From UBA1219 sp045601425 (GTDB taxonomy: Bacteria; Bacteroidota; Bacteroidia; Bacteroidales; P3), in assembly GCA_045601425.1 (NCBI GenBank), contig JAZRZP010000043.1, positions 1-64,000 of the forward strand: a DNA stretch of 64,000 nt, given 5' to 3'. Within the stretch, counting starts at the first letter, position 1, and each line of letters opens with the position of its first letter. Positions 33,496-43,188 of the stretch are shown piece after piece. Under the pieces are notes generated by a model, which made no database searches, was not told the origin of the DNA, and saw only the letters and a list, made by a program, of their open reading frames with translations. The position numbers and the translations under genes were made by a program.

Positions 33496-36400
33496 CTATT
33501 CCATTTCATCGTTGTTGATTTTTGCTTTGCTGTTGGCATATATCTTCCAGTAAGCCACCGGCAAGACAGTTATTACCATGAATATTGCGAATATTGTTCC
33601 GAAACAGATCACGACAGCCATCGGCATCCATAACGTGCTCATGCTCAGTATCATGGGAATTACTCCGACTGCGGTTGTGGCAGAGGTCAGGAATATCGGA
33701 CGCATGCGGCGTTTGCCGGCTTCAAAGGCGGCATCGTGTGCAGAAAGTCCCTTGTTGTGCTGCTCTTCGGCATATTCGAACATTATTATTGCGTTCCGGA
33801 CTATTATTCCTATCAGACTCACTATGCCCAGAATGGCAGTAAGGCTTACATCGACGCCGAAAATCCACAGTCCTACAAAGGCTCCGAGCAGGCACAGCGT
33901 CATGGCACCCATCGAAAGCACCGACAGACTTACGCGTTTGAAGGTTACTATGAGGAACATGAACACTATTATCAGTGCGGCAATCAGTCCTTTGATGATT
34001 CCGGGAGCGTTGTCCTTGTTCACTTCGGTGAGGCCTCCGTATTCCACTTTCACGTCATGAGGAAGGTTGGGGGTAATGTTCTTTTCGACATATTTCTGGA
34101 TTTTTGCCATTGATTTAGGCTGAGAACCGTTGTATTTGAGGTCTGCGGCCACGGTGATGCAGTTCACCCCGTTGCGGTGGGTGATTTGTGCCGGTTGCCA
34201 GTCGGGTTCGACGGTGGCAATCTGACGCAGAGGAATCCATACGCCAGGTATGAGCCCTGAAATCAGCGTGTTCCTGATGTCTTCGAAATTCTGGCTGCTG
34301 TCGGCGTCCGAAAGGCGAAGCTTTACCGAAACGGGATAGTCGCCCTCCCAGATGGTGGTCAGTGGCGTGCCGCTGAAGGCTGTGGCCAGCGATGCGGCAA
34401 TCATGGTTCTCGTAATTCCGAGACGCGACGCTTCGTCGTAATCAATGTTGATTTTTGCCGAGGGTTGGTAGCCGTCGAAGTCGGAGTGAACCCATGCAAG
34501 CTCGTCATCCATGCTGTGCATGAACTGTTTTACCGAATCGGCATATATCGCGAGTTGCTGTCGGTCGTTGCCTATGAGACGTATTTCAATGGGATTTTTC
34601 GAAATCTGGTAATCCATTTGTTTGAAACGGACGTATGCGTTCGGAAACGAGTTGTCGTATTTGTCCTTGTAGTCTTTGAGAATGGCTTTGGTGGCTTCTT
34701 CGGAAACGGTGTTCACTACGAATTGGGCGTAGTTCTTTGATGGCACGTTGGGGGCGTATGTTGCCATGAAACGCGGAGAACCCGTTCCAACGAACATCGT
34801 TACAGCCTCGATGCGTTTGTCGTTGTTCAGGAGCTGTGCCACGCTGTCGCATACTTCGCGGGTTTGTTCCAGAGAAGCGCCTTCCGGAAGATATATTTCC
34901 ACGGCGAAACAGTCACGCTCTGCTTTCGGCATCATCTGCAGCGGCAGGTTGAAGAATACCACTACGGCCAATGCTACGGACCCGATACCTGCGAACAGGG
35001 TTATGTACGGGTGTCGGAAACAGCGTTTCAGAACCCATTCGTAGCCAATCTGCAGCCAGTAGAAGAATTTGTTCTGTATGCGTGTCACCAGCGACGGCTT
35101 TTTGTCCGGATCCGGATTCTTTATGAATTTGTATTCAAGGTACGGGGTCAGGAACAATGCAATTGCAAGGGAAATGACAAGAGCTATGGTCATTGTAGGA
35201 GGAAGCCATTGTACAAACTCTCCGAGCGGACCTTCCATGATTGGAATGAACGGAAAAAATATGGCACTTATGGCAATGGTGGCAAGCAGCAACGGCTTGA
35301 AATAATCGGTGGCACTTGCTGCCGCCGCGTTCCACCGCGATTTTCCGTGGTTTATGCCGTCGATGAAACCGTCTATTACCACCACGGAATTGTCCACTAT
35401 CATTCCCAGTACCACTATGAGCACTGCCAGAGTTACCGTGTTCAGTTCTATGCCGAAAGTGTACATCACTGCAATGGTTATTGCCGTGGATATGGGAATG
35501 CCTGCGGCTGCTACCAGTGCAGAACGTACCGGAAACAGCATCAGCAGCACGATAATCACGATCAGTATGGACAGGAGCAGGTCGGAAAGGAAGGAGTAAA
35601 CCGAATCTCCTACAACTTTTGGGAGGTCGGTTATGCGGTAAAGCGAAACACTTTCCGGAAGAGTTCGCTGGAAATCGGAAAGCACCGTTTCCACGTCTTC
35701 ACCGAAGGCAACTATGTCGTTGCCCGGACGCATCTCAATGGAAACCACGAGGGCTTTCTGACCGTCTTTCACAATGTAGCTGCTAGGCTTCGCATATTCG
35801 CGTTTTATCGTGGCTATGTCCTGCAAGCGCACTATCTGACCGGCCGGAGATGTGAATATTATCTGCTCTGCAACTTCCTTTTCGGACTGGTAGATTCCCG
35901 AAAGGTGAATCGGTAGAATCTGTTCTTCGGTTTCCACGCTGCCGCCCGTCGTTAGGAGTCCTTGGGAGAAAAGGTTTGCCAGCAGGGTCTCGGAACTTAT
36001 TGCGTAGCGCGAAAGTTTTTCCTTGTCGATGTATATGTTGATTTCTTCATTTTGCCCGCCCACCATCTTTACGTTTCCGACTGCTTCAATGGCACGGAGT
36101 TTGTCGCAAAGTATGTCGACGTAACGTTGCATCTCGCGGTAGGTCTTGTCGCCCGACTGCAGGGTGATGAGCAGCGACGAAGTGCTGCCGAAATCATCGT
36201 TCACCACTACGGCAAGGACGCCTGTGGGCAGCGTGGCTTTGAAATCTTTCAGGCCGTGACGTATTTTCGACCACGCAGCATCCTTGTCGGTCACACTGTT
36301 GTCCAGCTCCGCAAAAATATAAACGATGCCGTCTTTGGTGTACGAATATGTGTTTTTCTTGTTTATCTCACGGAAAGTGAAAAGGTAGTTCTCAAGCGGT

Positions 36401-36615
36401 TTGGTGAGTTGTTCTTCAATCTCTTCGGAGGTGGCTCCGGGGTATACCGCTGCTATTACACCCTGACGAATGGTGAATTCAGGAAACTCCTGCTTGTTCA
36501 TGTTCACGAGTCCGAAAATCCCGTATGCCACCAGCATTGCAATTATTAGAAATACAATGTTGTGGTATCTCATCATTGATGCAATGATCCCGCCCTTTTT
36601 GTCTTTAAGTCCCAT
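33496..36615 (-). CDS. RND-family inner-membrane efflux transporter (AcrB-like)
   Basis: A 1039-residue, 12-span proton-driven transporter with two large periplasmic loops. Features include the N-terminal YPGATSEEIEEQLTKPLE and, in TM4, VVLGMIVDNSVVVIDGF, where AcrB has a DD proton-relay pair and this protein has Asp-Asn. The second half shows SLTAILGIVSLIGIIVRNAI and the RRMRPIFLTSATTAVGVIPM segment. It exports drugs, bile-type compounds or lipids; hydrophobe/amphiphile-type (HAE) affiliation is more likely than metal export since no methionine-rich metal path is evident. It follows the adaptor gene by 36 bases. Confidence 0.94.
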   Translation of the reverse strand: MGLKDKKGGIIASMMRYHNIVFLIIAMLVAYGIFGLVNMNKQEFPEFTIRQGVIAAVYPGATSEEIEEQLTKPLENYLFTFREINKKNTYSYTKDGIVYIFAELDNSVTDKDAAWSKIRHGLKDFKATLPTGVLAVVVNDDFGSTSSLLITLQSGDKTYREMQRYVDILCDKLRAIEAVGNVKMVGGQNEEINIYIDKEKLSRYAISSETLLANLFSQGLLTTGGSVETEEQILPIHLSGIYQSEKEVAEQIIFTSPAGQIVRLQDIATIKREYAKPSSYIVKDGQKALVVSIEMRPGNDIVAFGEDVETVLSDFQRTLPESVSLYRITDLPKVVGDSVYSFLSDLLLSILIVIIVLLMLFPVRSALVAAAGIPISTAITIAVMYTFGIELNTVTLAVLIVVLGMIVDNSVVVIDGFIDGINHGKSRWNAAAASATDYFKPLLLATIAISAIFFPFIPIMEGPLGEFVQWLPPTMTIALVISLAIALFLTPYLEYKFIKNPDPDKKPSLVTRIQNKFFYWLQIGYEWVLKRCFRHPYITLFAGIGSVALAVVVFFNLPLQMMPKAERDCFAVEIYLPEGASLEQTREVCDSVAQLLNNDKRIEAVTMFVGTGSPRFMATYAPNVPSKNYAQFVVNTVSEEATKAILKDYKDKYDNSFPNAYVRFKQMDYQISKNPIEIRLIGNDRQQLAIYADSVKQFMHSMDDELAWVHSDFDGYQPSAKINIDYDEASRLGITRTMIAASLATAFSGTPLTTIWEGDYPVSVKLRLSDADSSQNFEDIRNTLISGLIPGVWIPLRQIATVEPDWQPAQITHRNGVNCITVAADLKYNGSQPKSMAKIQKYVEKNITPNLPHDVKVEYGGLTEVNKDNAPGIIKGLIAALIIVFMFLIVTFKRVSLSVLSMGAMTLCLLGAFVGLWIFGVDVSLTAILGIVSLIGIIVRNAIIMFEYAEEQHNKGLSAHDAAFEAGKRRMRPIFLTSATTAVGVIPMILSMSTLWMPMAVVICFGTIFAIFMVITVLPVAYWKIYANSKAKINNDEME

Positions 36616-36651
36616 AATCAGTTACAGATATGCAAGTTGCAGAATGTTTCG

Positions 36652-37680
36652 TTACTTTATTTTTATTTTGCTTCCTTCGCAGATTTTGGATATCCCGTCA
36701 GTGATGACATGTTCGTTTTCTTCAATTCCGGAAGATATTATCACACCATTGCGGGTAAGGTCGCCGATGGTTACGTATCTGCGGTGTGCAGTGCCGTCTT
36801 CGGCAATCCATACGAAGCGTCTGCCGTCGTTGTCGAGCTGTACGGCACGGTTGGGTATCTCAAAGCCTTCGGATGAATCTCTGTCGGCAAATGCTACTTT
36901 GCAGACCATGCCCGGCAGAAGATCTTTGGGAGTCCTGCTCAGACGTATTTTTACCGGATAGCTGTGCGACAATTCATCGGCCGCAACACCGCGTTCATCG
37001 ACAGTTCCTTCGAAAACGGCATCGTCCAAGGAGGAAACCCTGACTTTAACCTTCTGTCCGATTCTTATCTTGGAAATCTCGTTTTCCGGAATGTTGATTT
37101 TTATTGCCAGCTGACTTATGTTCATTATGTTGAATACAGGCTGGTAGGGCAGTACGTTCATCCCTTTCTCTACCGAAATGTTGCCTATCACGCCCGAAAC
37201 GGGAGCATACAGCCGGCAGTCTTCCAGACTCTTCTGCGATATGTCGGCCATCGACTGTGCCTGTTCGAGCTGGGTTTGAATCTCTATCCATTTTACTTCG
37301 GCCATGCTGCCTTTCTTGTACACCTGTTCTGCACGGCTGTACCCGTCTTTTGCCCGATCAAGTGCGGCTTTGGCTGCGTTGTAGGCACTTTGTGCCGTAC
37401 GTTCGTCAAGGGTGGCAAGCAACTGCCCCTTTTTTACAGGTACACCTTCCTTCACCGAAAGTGTTTTTATGGTACCGGCAGTATTGAAACTCAATGTTAC
37501 CGACGACCCCTCCTCTGCCGTGCCGATGTATTCGTGTGCATCGCTTATGGAGCCGGAAACGACATCGACTACGCTGACCGGAACTTCTGACTTCGCGCTC
37601 TTTTTGACATCTTTTTTCGTGCAACCTGCAAGAAAAAGGACTGCGGTTGCAATGACTAATATGCTGATTCTTGTATTCAT
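36652..37680 (-). CDS. RND membrane-fusion adaptor lipoprotein (AcrA-like)
   Basis: A 342-residue periplasmic adaptor with lipobox LAGC (Cys20). Biotinyl-lipoyl-like halves flank a short alpha-hairpin (EGVPVKKGQLLATLDERTAQ; LEDCRLYAPVSGVIGNISVE), followed by the beta-barrel and membrane-proximal domains. It bridges the RND pump and the TolC-family channel. The hairpin is short, as in many Bacteroidetes adaptors. It starts 7 bases after the DUF2147 gene. Confidence 0.93.
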   Translation of the reverse strand: MNTRISILVIATAVLFLAGCTKKDVKKSAKSEVPVSVVDVVSGSISDAHEYIGTAEEGSSVTLSFNTAGTIKTLSVKEGVPVKKGQLLATLDERTAQSAYNAAKAALDRAKDGYSRAEQVYKKGSMAEVKWIEIQTQLEQAQSMADISQKSLEDCRLYAPVSGVIGNISVEKGMNVLPYQPVFNIMNISQLAIKINIPENEISKIRIGQKVKVRVSSLDDAVFEGTVDERGVAADELSHSYPVKIRLSRTPKDLLPGMVCKVAFADRDSSEGFEIPNRAVQLDNDGRRFVWIAEDGTAHRRYVTIGDLTRNGVIISSGIEENEHVITDGISKICEGSKIKIK

Positions 37681-37687
37681 ACAGAAT

Positions 37688-38149
37688 TTATTTTACTCTC
37701 TTCCAAGTGTCGCTTTTCCCTAAAAGCGTAATTCCTTTGTAATAGCGTACGTCAAGGTCGCCTTTGGAATCGATGCTGTTTACCTTGATTTTGAACCATT
37801 TGCCTTCGTTCGGATTGTACAGGTCGCCGTTGACCCATTCACCGTCATCGTATTTCAGGTTTTTTATTACCAACAGGTTGTCGGCAGTGCGGTTCCTGAG
37901 TTTCGGGTCGGGGTTCTTCTCGTCGCGGCGGGGAGTACCGTCGGGATTGTTGGGATTCTTTACCCATACAACCTTCCCGCAATATGTGCCGGATGAGGTC
38001 TTGTATATCTGCACTTTCGATTCGTCGCCTGTGTCGGGTGTCTTCATATAGTACGTGCCAAGAATCCTGTCTCCGCCAGTTTGTGAAAACGCTGCCCCTG
38101 CGACAAGAATCATCATTGCCAGTAATGCGGCTTGTCTGAATTTTTTCAT
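37688..38149 (-). CDS. DUF2147 secreted protein
   Basis: A 153-residue protein with signal peptide MKKFRQAALLAMMILVAGAA and a DUF2147 domain (ILGTYYMKTPDTGDESKVQI; GKVVWVKNPNNPDGTPRRDE; LDVRYYKGITLLGKSDTWKR), a lipocalin-like beta-barrel family of unknown function. The ATG at 38149 is chosen because it starts the signal peptide; the frame is open to 38263 but the extra 38 residues are Lys/Phe-rich and not family-like. It is the first gene of the efflux operon. Its position suggests a periplasmic accessory that binds a hydrophobic ligand, but this is inference. Confidence 0.85.
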   Translation of the reverse strand: MKKFRQAALLAMMILVAGAAFSQTGGDRILGTYYMKTPDTGDESKVQIYKTSSGTYCGKVVWVKNPNNPDGTPRRDEKNPDPKLRNRTADNLLVIKNLKYDDGEWVNGDLYNPNEGKWFKIKVNSIDSKGDLDVRYYKGITLLGKSDTWKRVK

Positions 38150-38450
38150 ATTTTTGTGTCGTTGTTTGTGAATGTTTTGCTCGGAAACGCTTTTATTCCA
38201 AAAAAAGTATATTTTCTTTCGCTTTTTCTGATTTTTGTAGAATTTTTTCAACCTTTTGACCAAAAAAGCAGATGGTTTAGTACGCTCGCTCCGAACAGTG
38301 TCGTGAATTGTGCGTCTTGTTTTTTTCTGAATGTTCGCGTTTTTATTCCATATCTGTAAATTTTTGGCTTAAACTACTGATAATCATTTGTTTGTAATGT
38401 AAACAGCAAATAAAAAAGGTGTAAAGCTTTCAAATGTCAATAATTTTCAG

Positions 38451-38459
38451 TAAATTTGC
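38451..38459 (+). promoter_or_regulatory. -7 box of yidC
   Basis: TAAATTTGC, about 40 bases before the yidC ATG. The 38150-38498 interval between the divergent efflux operon and yidC holds no gene; only this box is clear, and no matching box was found for the leftward operon. Confidence 0.5.
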
Positions 38460-38498
38460 AGACTCAAATATTAGGACCAAAACATAATAACTTACACA

Positions 38499-40487
38499 AT
38501 GTTAGACAGAAAGACGATTATAGGCTTTGTACTCATGTTCCTCGTTTTTATCGGGTATATGTGGTACAACAGTCCATCCAAGGAAGAACGTGAAGCGCAG
38601 CGGAAGTATCAGGATTCGGTTTACAATGCATATCAGGATTCGGTTCTTGAAGCCGAAGCTGCACGGTTGGCCGCACAGCAGCTCGAAGATTCGCTCGCAC
38701 TTGCCGATACCTCGGCAGCTCAGCTGGCTGCAGAAAAACAGAAAAGCGAAGCCGGCCTTTTTGCCTGCAACCTCGAAGGCGAACCCGTGAACATTACCGT
38801 AAAGAACAAGGTCTTTACAATCGGTTTCAACTCGCGCGGTGCTGTCGTTGATAGCCTGACCCTCGCAGATTACACAAGCTACGGCAATCTCCCGCTTAAT
38901 CTCGTATCTCCCCTCGATGAAAGTCTGAACCTCAGTTTCGAAACCAAAGATCATCATGTTATAAATACTGGAAAACTGGTGTTTACGCCTTTTGTAAATG
39001 GCAAGGAAGTTATTGCCGATATGGAAATGGAACTCGCCGAAAACGATTCGGTCATCATTGCCATGCGTGCCTATGTCAAAGGCGATTCGGCTCAGGTGAA
39101 CACCAAATCATATTTGGAATTCCTTTACTGTGTCCACGGAAACAGCCATGAAGTCGATTTCAATATCAATTTCAGGGGCTTGGACGGTGTCGTAAGCGAA
39201 TCTCCGTACATTGACCTTTACTGGACCGACCAGCTCACCCGCCATGAAAAATTCGACGAGGGTTCTAAAGGCGGCAAGAGCAGCAGAAACAAAGACGTGG
39301 AAAACTACAATACCACAATTTATTACAAAACGCTCGACGACAATGCCGATCAGCTGCGCGACGGCTCCGACGATGAAAAGAACGTAAAAACACCGCTTCA
39401 GTGGATTGCCTACAAACAGCAGTTCTTTAGTGCTGTACTCATCGCCGACAAGGAATTCGTGAACGCTGAAATGAAAAGGACTACCGACGATACGGTGAGC
39501 GACAGCCGCTACCTCTGCACCATGAGCAGCTGCATCGGAATCCCTTATCAGTCGAAACCGAACTACGGCGTAGGAATGAAATTCTATTTCGGCCCCAACA
39601 AATACCGCATACTGCGTAATATGGACATCGGTCTCGACCGCATATTGCCGCTCGGATGGGGCTTCTTTGCCATACAATGGGTAAACCGTTTCGCCATCAT
39701 TCCGGTGTTCAACTTTCTCGAACAGTTCAACTGGAACTACGGTATCATCATTATAATACTTACCCTTTTGGTGAAACTGGTGATATTCCCGTTTACGTAC
39801 AAATCTTATTCTTCTTCGGCCGTGATGAAGGTACTTCAGCCCGAAATTTCCAAGCTGAACGAGAAATATCCCAGACAAGAAGACGCCATGAAGAAACAGC
39901 AGGCCATGTCGGCTCTGTACAAAAAGGCAGGAATAAGTCCCATGGCTGGCTGTCTGCCTCTGCTGCTGCAGCTACCCATACTGTACGCCATGTTCCGCTT
40001 CTTCCCTGCTTCCATCGAACTCCGTCAGAAACCGTTCCTCTGGACCGACGACCTCTCTACCTTCGACTCCATCATAGACTTGCCTTTCAGAATACCTCTA
40101 TACGGCGATCATGTCAGTCTGTTCTGCCTGCTCATGTTCGCAATGCAGTTTTTCTATACACTATATACAATGAAGCAGCAGACTTCTCAGGGCGTTCCCG
40201 GAATGAAATTCATGATGTATTTCATGCCGTTCATGATGCTGTTCCTTTTCAACAGCCAGTCGGCTGCACTCAACTTCTACTACTTCCTTTCACTGTGTAT
40301 CACAATAGTTCAGATGTGGATAATCCGCAAAACCCTCAACGAGGAGAAAATCCACAAAAGAATGGAACTTGCCAGCCTGAAAGCAAAAAACAAGCCTCAG
40401 AAAAAATCAAGATGGCAGAAACGCTTGGAAGAACTCCAGAAACAGAGTGAGGAACTCCAGAAACAACGCAACAACGCGAAGAGATAA
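38499..40487 (+). CDS. yidC: Membrane protein insertase YidC
   Basis: A 662-residue insertase of the Gram-negative type: N-terminal span (MLDRKTIIGFVLMFLVFIGY), a long periplasmic beta-supersandwich domain (about 50-385), then the conserved five-span core with the cytoplasmic hairpin (QPEISKLNEKYPRQEDAMKK) and the GCLPLLLQLPILYAMFRFF signature near residue 485. It inserts inner-membrane proteins alone or with SecYEG. The C-terminal tail is basic and Gln-rich. It precedes nhaD by 28 bases, so the two may be co-transcribed. Confidence 0.97.
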   Translation: MLDRKTIIGFVLMFLVFIGYMWYNSPSKEEREAQRKYQDSVYNAYQDSVLEAEAARLAAQQLEDSLALADTSAAQLAAEKQKSEAGLFACNLEGEPVNITVKNKVFTIGFNSRGAVVDSLTLADYTSYGNLPLNLVSPLDESLNLSFETKDHHVINTGKLVFTPFVNGKEVIADMEMELAENDSVIIAMRAYVKGDSAQVNTKSYLEFLYCVHGNSHEVDFNINFRGLDGVVSESPYIDLYWTDQLTRHEKFDEGSKGGKSSRNKDVENYNTTIYYKTLDDNADQLRDGSDDEKNVKTPLQWIAYKQQFFSAVLIADKEFVNAEMKRTTDDTVSDSRYLCTMSSCIGIPYQSKPNYGVGMKFYFGPNKYRILRNMDIGLDRILPLGWGFFAIQWVNRFAIIPVFNFLEQFNWNYGIIIIILTLLVKLVIFPFTYKSYSSSAVMKVLQPEISKLNEKYPRQEDAMKKQQAMSALYKKAGISPMAGCLPLLLQLPILYAMFRFFPASIELRQKPFLWTDDLSTFDSIIDLPFRIPLYGDHVSLFCLLMFAMQFFYTLYTMKQQTSQGVPGMKFMMYFMPFMMLFLFNSQSAALNFYYFLSLCITIVQMWIIRKTLNEEKIHKRMELASLKAKNKPQKKSRWQKRLEELQKQSEELQKQRNNAKR

Positions 40488-40515
40488 CTTAATTGATAAC
40501 CAAAATACACAGACT

Positions 40516-41886
40516 ATGGCTTTAATAGTAATCGTTTTTATCCTTGGATATTTCTGCATCGCGCTGGAACATCCATTGAAAGTAAACAAAACCGCAACCG
40601 CATTATTCTTGGGAGTAATCCTTTGGACGATTTATGCACTTTCACAGGGGGTGTTCGGTCATGAAATGACTTCGGACGGATGGCACGAACATCTTTCCGA
40701 TTCGCTTGTACTCCATCTCGGATCAACAGCAGAAATCGTTTTTTTTCTGCTCGGTGCAATGACTATCGTTACACTGGTCGATGAATATCAGGGATTCAGA
40801 ATAATTACAGACCATATCAAAACCCGCAACAAGAAAAAACTGCTCTGGATACTGAGCATCATCACGTTCTTCCTCTCGGCTGTACTTGACAACATGACTA
40901 CGGCCATCGTGATGTGTGCATTGCTGCGTAAGCTCATTGCCGACAAAAAGGAACGCTGGCTCTATGCTGGCATGGTGATTCTCGCTGCCAATGCCGGCGG
41001 TGCATGGAGCCCGATCGGTGACGTTACCACCATCATGCTTTGGATTGGAGGTGAGGTTACCACGGTTAATATCATGCTGAAAACATTTATGGCTTCCCTT
41101 GTCTGCCTCATCGTTCCGGTAGCCGTTCTGGGACATTCCCTCAAAGGCGATTTGGGTGAACTCGGTGAGATCGAAGGCGGAGTCAAAATGGATACAAGAT
41201 GGAGAAATCTTATTTTCTTCCTCGGTATCGGTGCATTGGTGTTCGTGCCGATATTCAAGACAATAACTCATTTGCCTCCATATCTGGGAATGTTGTTCGG
41301 CGTGGCTCTTCTCTGGATAGTTACCGAAATAATCAGCCGTAAGAACGAAAAGGACGGCATCAAACTTCCCACGGCATCTTCTACTCTCGAACATATCGAC
41401 ACACCGAGCGTGCTTTTCTTCCTCGGAATACTCATGGCTGTGGCTTGTTTGGAAGTATGCGGAGCTTTGGGCAAACTTTCCATCGGACTCAACGATACGT
41501 TCCTCCCCTTGAAAGCCGGCGACGAGCCTGTCGGATTCTTCATAATCGATCTCATCATTGGAGTGCTTTCTTCGGTAGTCGACAACGTGCCGCTTGTGGC
41601 TGGTACAATGGGCATGTACCCGATTGACGGCGATACTGTGATGTTCGCGACAAATCACCCGTTCTGGGAATTCCTTGCATATTGTGCCGGTACTGGCGGA
41701 AGTCTTCTCATCATAGGTTCGGCCGCAGGTGTCGCCGTTATGGGCATGGAAAAAATAGATTTCATCTGGTACCTCAAGAAAATATCATGGCTCGCCCTTC
41801 TCGGCTATATCTCAGGTGCATTAGTGTTCATACTCATGGATATCACCCTTTTTGAAAAAATACCATTCCTCAGGGATTTGGTTTGA
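40516..41886 (+). CDS. nhaD: NhaD-type Na+/H+ antiporter
   Basis: A 456-residue, roughly 12-span protein of the ion transporter superfamily. NhaD-type motifs: FFLSAVLDNMTTAIVMCALL near residue 125, AANAGGAWSPIGDVTTIMLW near 160, and SSVVDNVPLVAGTMGMYPID near 365, with conserved Asp/Asn/Thr residues in the broken helices. It exchanges Na+ for H+ across the inner membrane. The ATG at 40516 is chosen because it begins the first span; the frame is open back into yidC (40447). With a Na+-pumping NADH reductase in the same window, a sodium-based bioenergetic cycle is plausible. Confidence 0.92.
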   Translation: MALIVIVFILGYFCIALEHPLKVNKTATALFLGVILWTIYALSQGVFGHEMTSDGWHEHLSDSLVLHLGSTAEIVFFLLGAMTIVTLVDEYQGFRIITDHIKTRNKKKLLWILSIITFFLSAVLDNMTTAIVMCALLRKLIADKKERWLYAGMVILAANAGGAWSPIGDVTTIMLWIGGEVTTVNIMLKTFMASLVCLIVPVAVLGHSLKGDLGELGEIEGGVKMDTRWRNLIFFLGIGALVFVPIFKTITHLPPYLGMLFGVALLWIVTEIISRKNEKDGIKLPTASSTLEHIDTPSVLFFLGILMAVACLEVCGALGKLSIGLNDTFLPLKAGDEPVGFFIIDLIIGVLSSVVDNVPLVAGTMGMYPIDGDTVMFATNHPFWEFLAYCAGTGGSLLIIGSAAGVAVMGMEKIDFIWYLKKISWLALLGYISGALVFILMDITLFEKIPFLRDLV

Positions 41887-41931
41887 CACATGAATTATTA
41901 AGATAAAGTAACAAAAATTGTTAAAAAAACA

Positions 41932-43137
41932 ATGGAAAACAACGCTGACGTTACTCCTGCAAACGAAGTAAAACAAGAAAAAAAATGCAGGTTCCCGTTT
42001 TTTCGGAAAAAGTGGGTTAGAGTAACCTACTATGTGCTGCTTTACGCTTTTGCCATAGCTGGTGCCGCAATAATCGGAGCTTGGGCAATATTCAAACTCG
42101 GCCTCACCAACAACAGCGGTTCTGTTGACGAAAATTACCGCTACATCATGAACGTCGCAGAAATGCAGAAACTTAAAGATTCGACTCAGTACGATGCCGG
42201 TTATATGATGGACCAGTACGTGAAACTTGCCGCTTTCGGCCGTTTTTACCCCGAAAACGCACAGCTTATCCTCAACGCAGTCCGTCACAATGACGATCCG
42301 ACACTCATCGGACAGATGGTACAAGCCGCATCTCTCTACACCGAAGATAATGAAGAACTCAAAACGTATCTCGCCGATGTGGAAAAGGCTATCAATAAGG
42401 TAAAACAGCAGCACAACCAGAACGTCATTCCTTGGATGACAATCGAAGAATGGAGCTCGCTGAAAGTCGCCATTCTTAAAGACAAAGCATTGATAGACAG
42501 TGCAGCAAAACTTACCGGCGTCGAATCCCGTCTCATCGTCGGATGTCTGGTGGGTGAACAGATGCGTCTCTTCAACTCCAACCGCGAAATGTACAAGAAA
42601 TACCTCGGACCGGTAAAAGTCCTCTCCGTACAGTCCCAGTTCTCTCTCGGTGTCAACGGCATCAAGGATTTTACTGCCATGCACGTGGAACGCAATCTTA
42701 AGGATAAGAACAGCGAATACTACATGGGCGAACGGTATGAACATATACTCGATTTCTCAACGGCAGACCATGCGTCTGAACGTGTAAACCGTCTCACCGA
42801 TTACCACAATCACTTGTATTCCTACATCTATACGGGTTGTATCCTTCACCAGACCAAAATGCAGTGGGAACGTGCAGGCTACGACATTTCCAACCGTCCC
42901 GACGTGTTGTTCACACTCTTCAACGTCGGTTTCTCCCAATCAGAACCGAAACCTGACCCCAAATGCGGAGGCTCTCACATAAGCGTTAACGGAAGAGTCT
43001 ATACCTTCGGGGCTTTGGGATTCGATTTCTATTATTCCGGTGAACTGTCCGATGATTTTCCCATTGGCAAGGAACATTTTTATGTAGAAAAAAAGAAATC
43101 GGCCGCCAATTTGACTGCCGAAACCCCGGGAGTATAA
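41932..43137 (+). CDS. Membrane-anchored lysozyme-like protein, function unproven
   Basis: A 401-residue protein: short charged N-terminus, one membrane span (about 32-54) and a helical extracytoplasmic region. Residues about 195-345 have the order expected of lysozyme-like transglycosylase folds: VESRLIVGCLVGEQ with Glu209 in the position of a catalytic acid, VQSQFSLGVNGIKDFTAMHV, then RPDVLFTLFNVGF and GALGFDFYYSGEL. This resembles DUF1402-type proteins. A role in peptidoglycan cleavage is an inference from pattern only. It begins 45 bases after nhaD. Confidence 0.6.
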   Translation: MENNADVTPANEVKQEKKCRFPFFRKKWVRVTYYVLLYAFAIAGAAIIGAWAIFKLGLTNNSGSVDENYRYIMNVAEMQKLKDSTQYDAGYMMDQYVKLAAFGRFYPENAQLILNAVRHNDDPTLIGQMVQAASLYTEDNEELKTYLADVEKAINKVKQQHNQNVIPWMTIEEWSSLKVAILKDKALIDSAAKLTGVESRLIVGCLVGEQMRLFNSNREMYKKYLGPVKVLSVQSQFSLGVNGIKDFTAMHVERNLKDKNSEYYMGERYEHILDFSTADHASERVNRLTDYHNHLYSYIYTGCILHQTKMQWERAGYDISNRPDVLFTLFNVGFSQSEPKPDPKCGGSHISVNGRVYTFGALGFDFYYSGELSDDFPIGKEHFYVEKKKSAANLTAETPGV

Positions 43138-43188
43138 TGTAATATTTTTTGAAAAAAATGTACTAAAACATATTTAAAAAGAAAAAAT

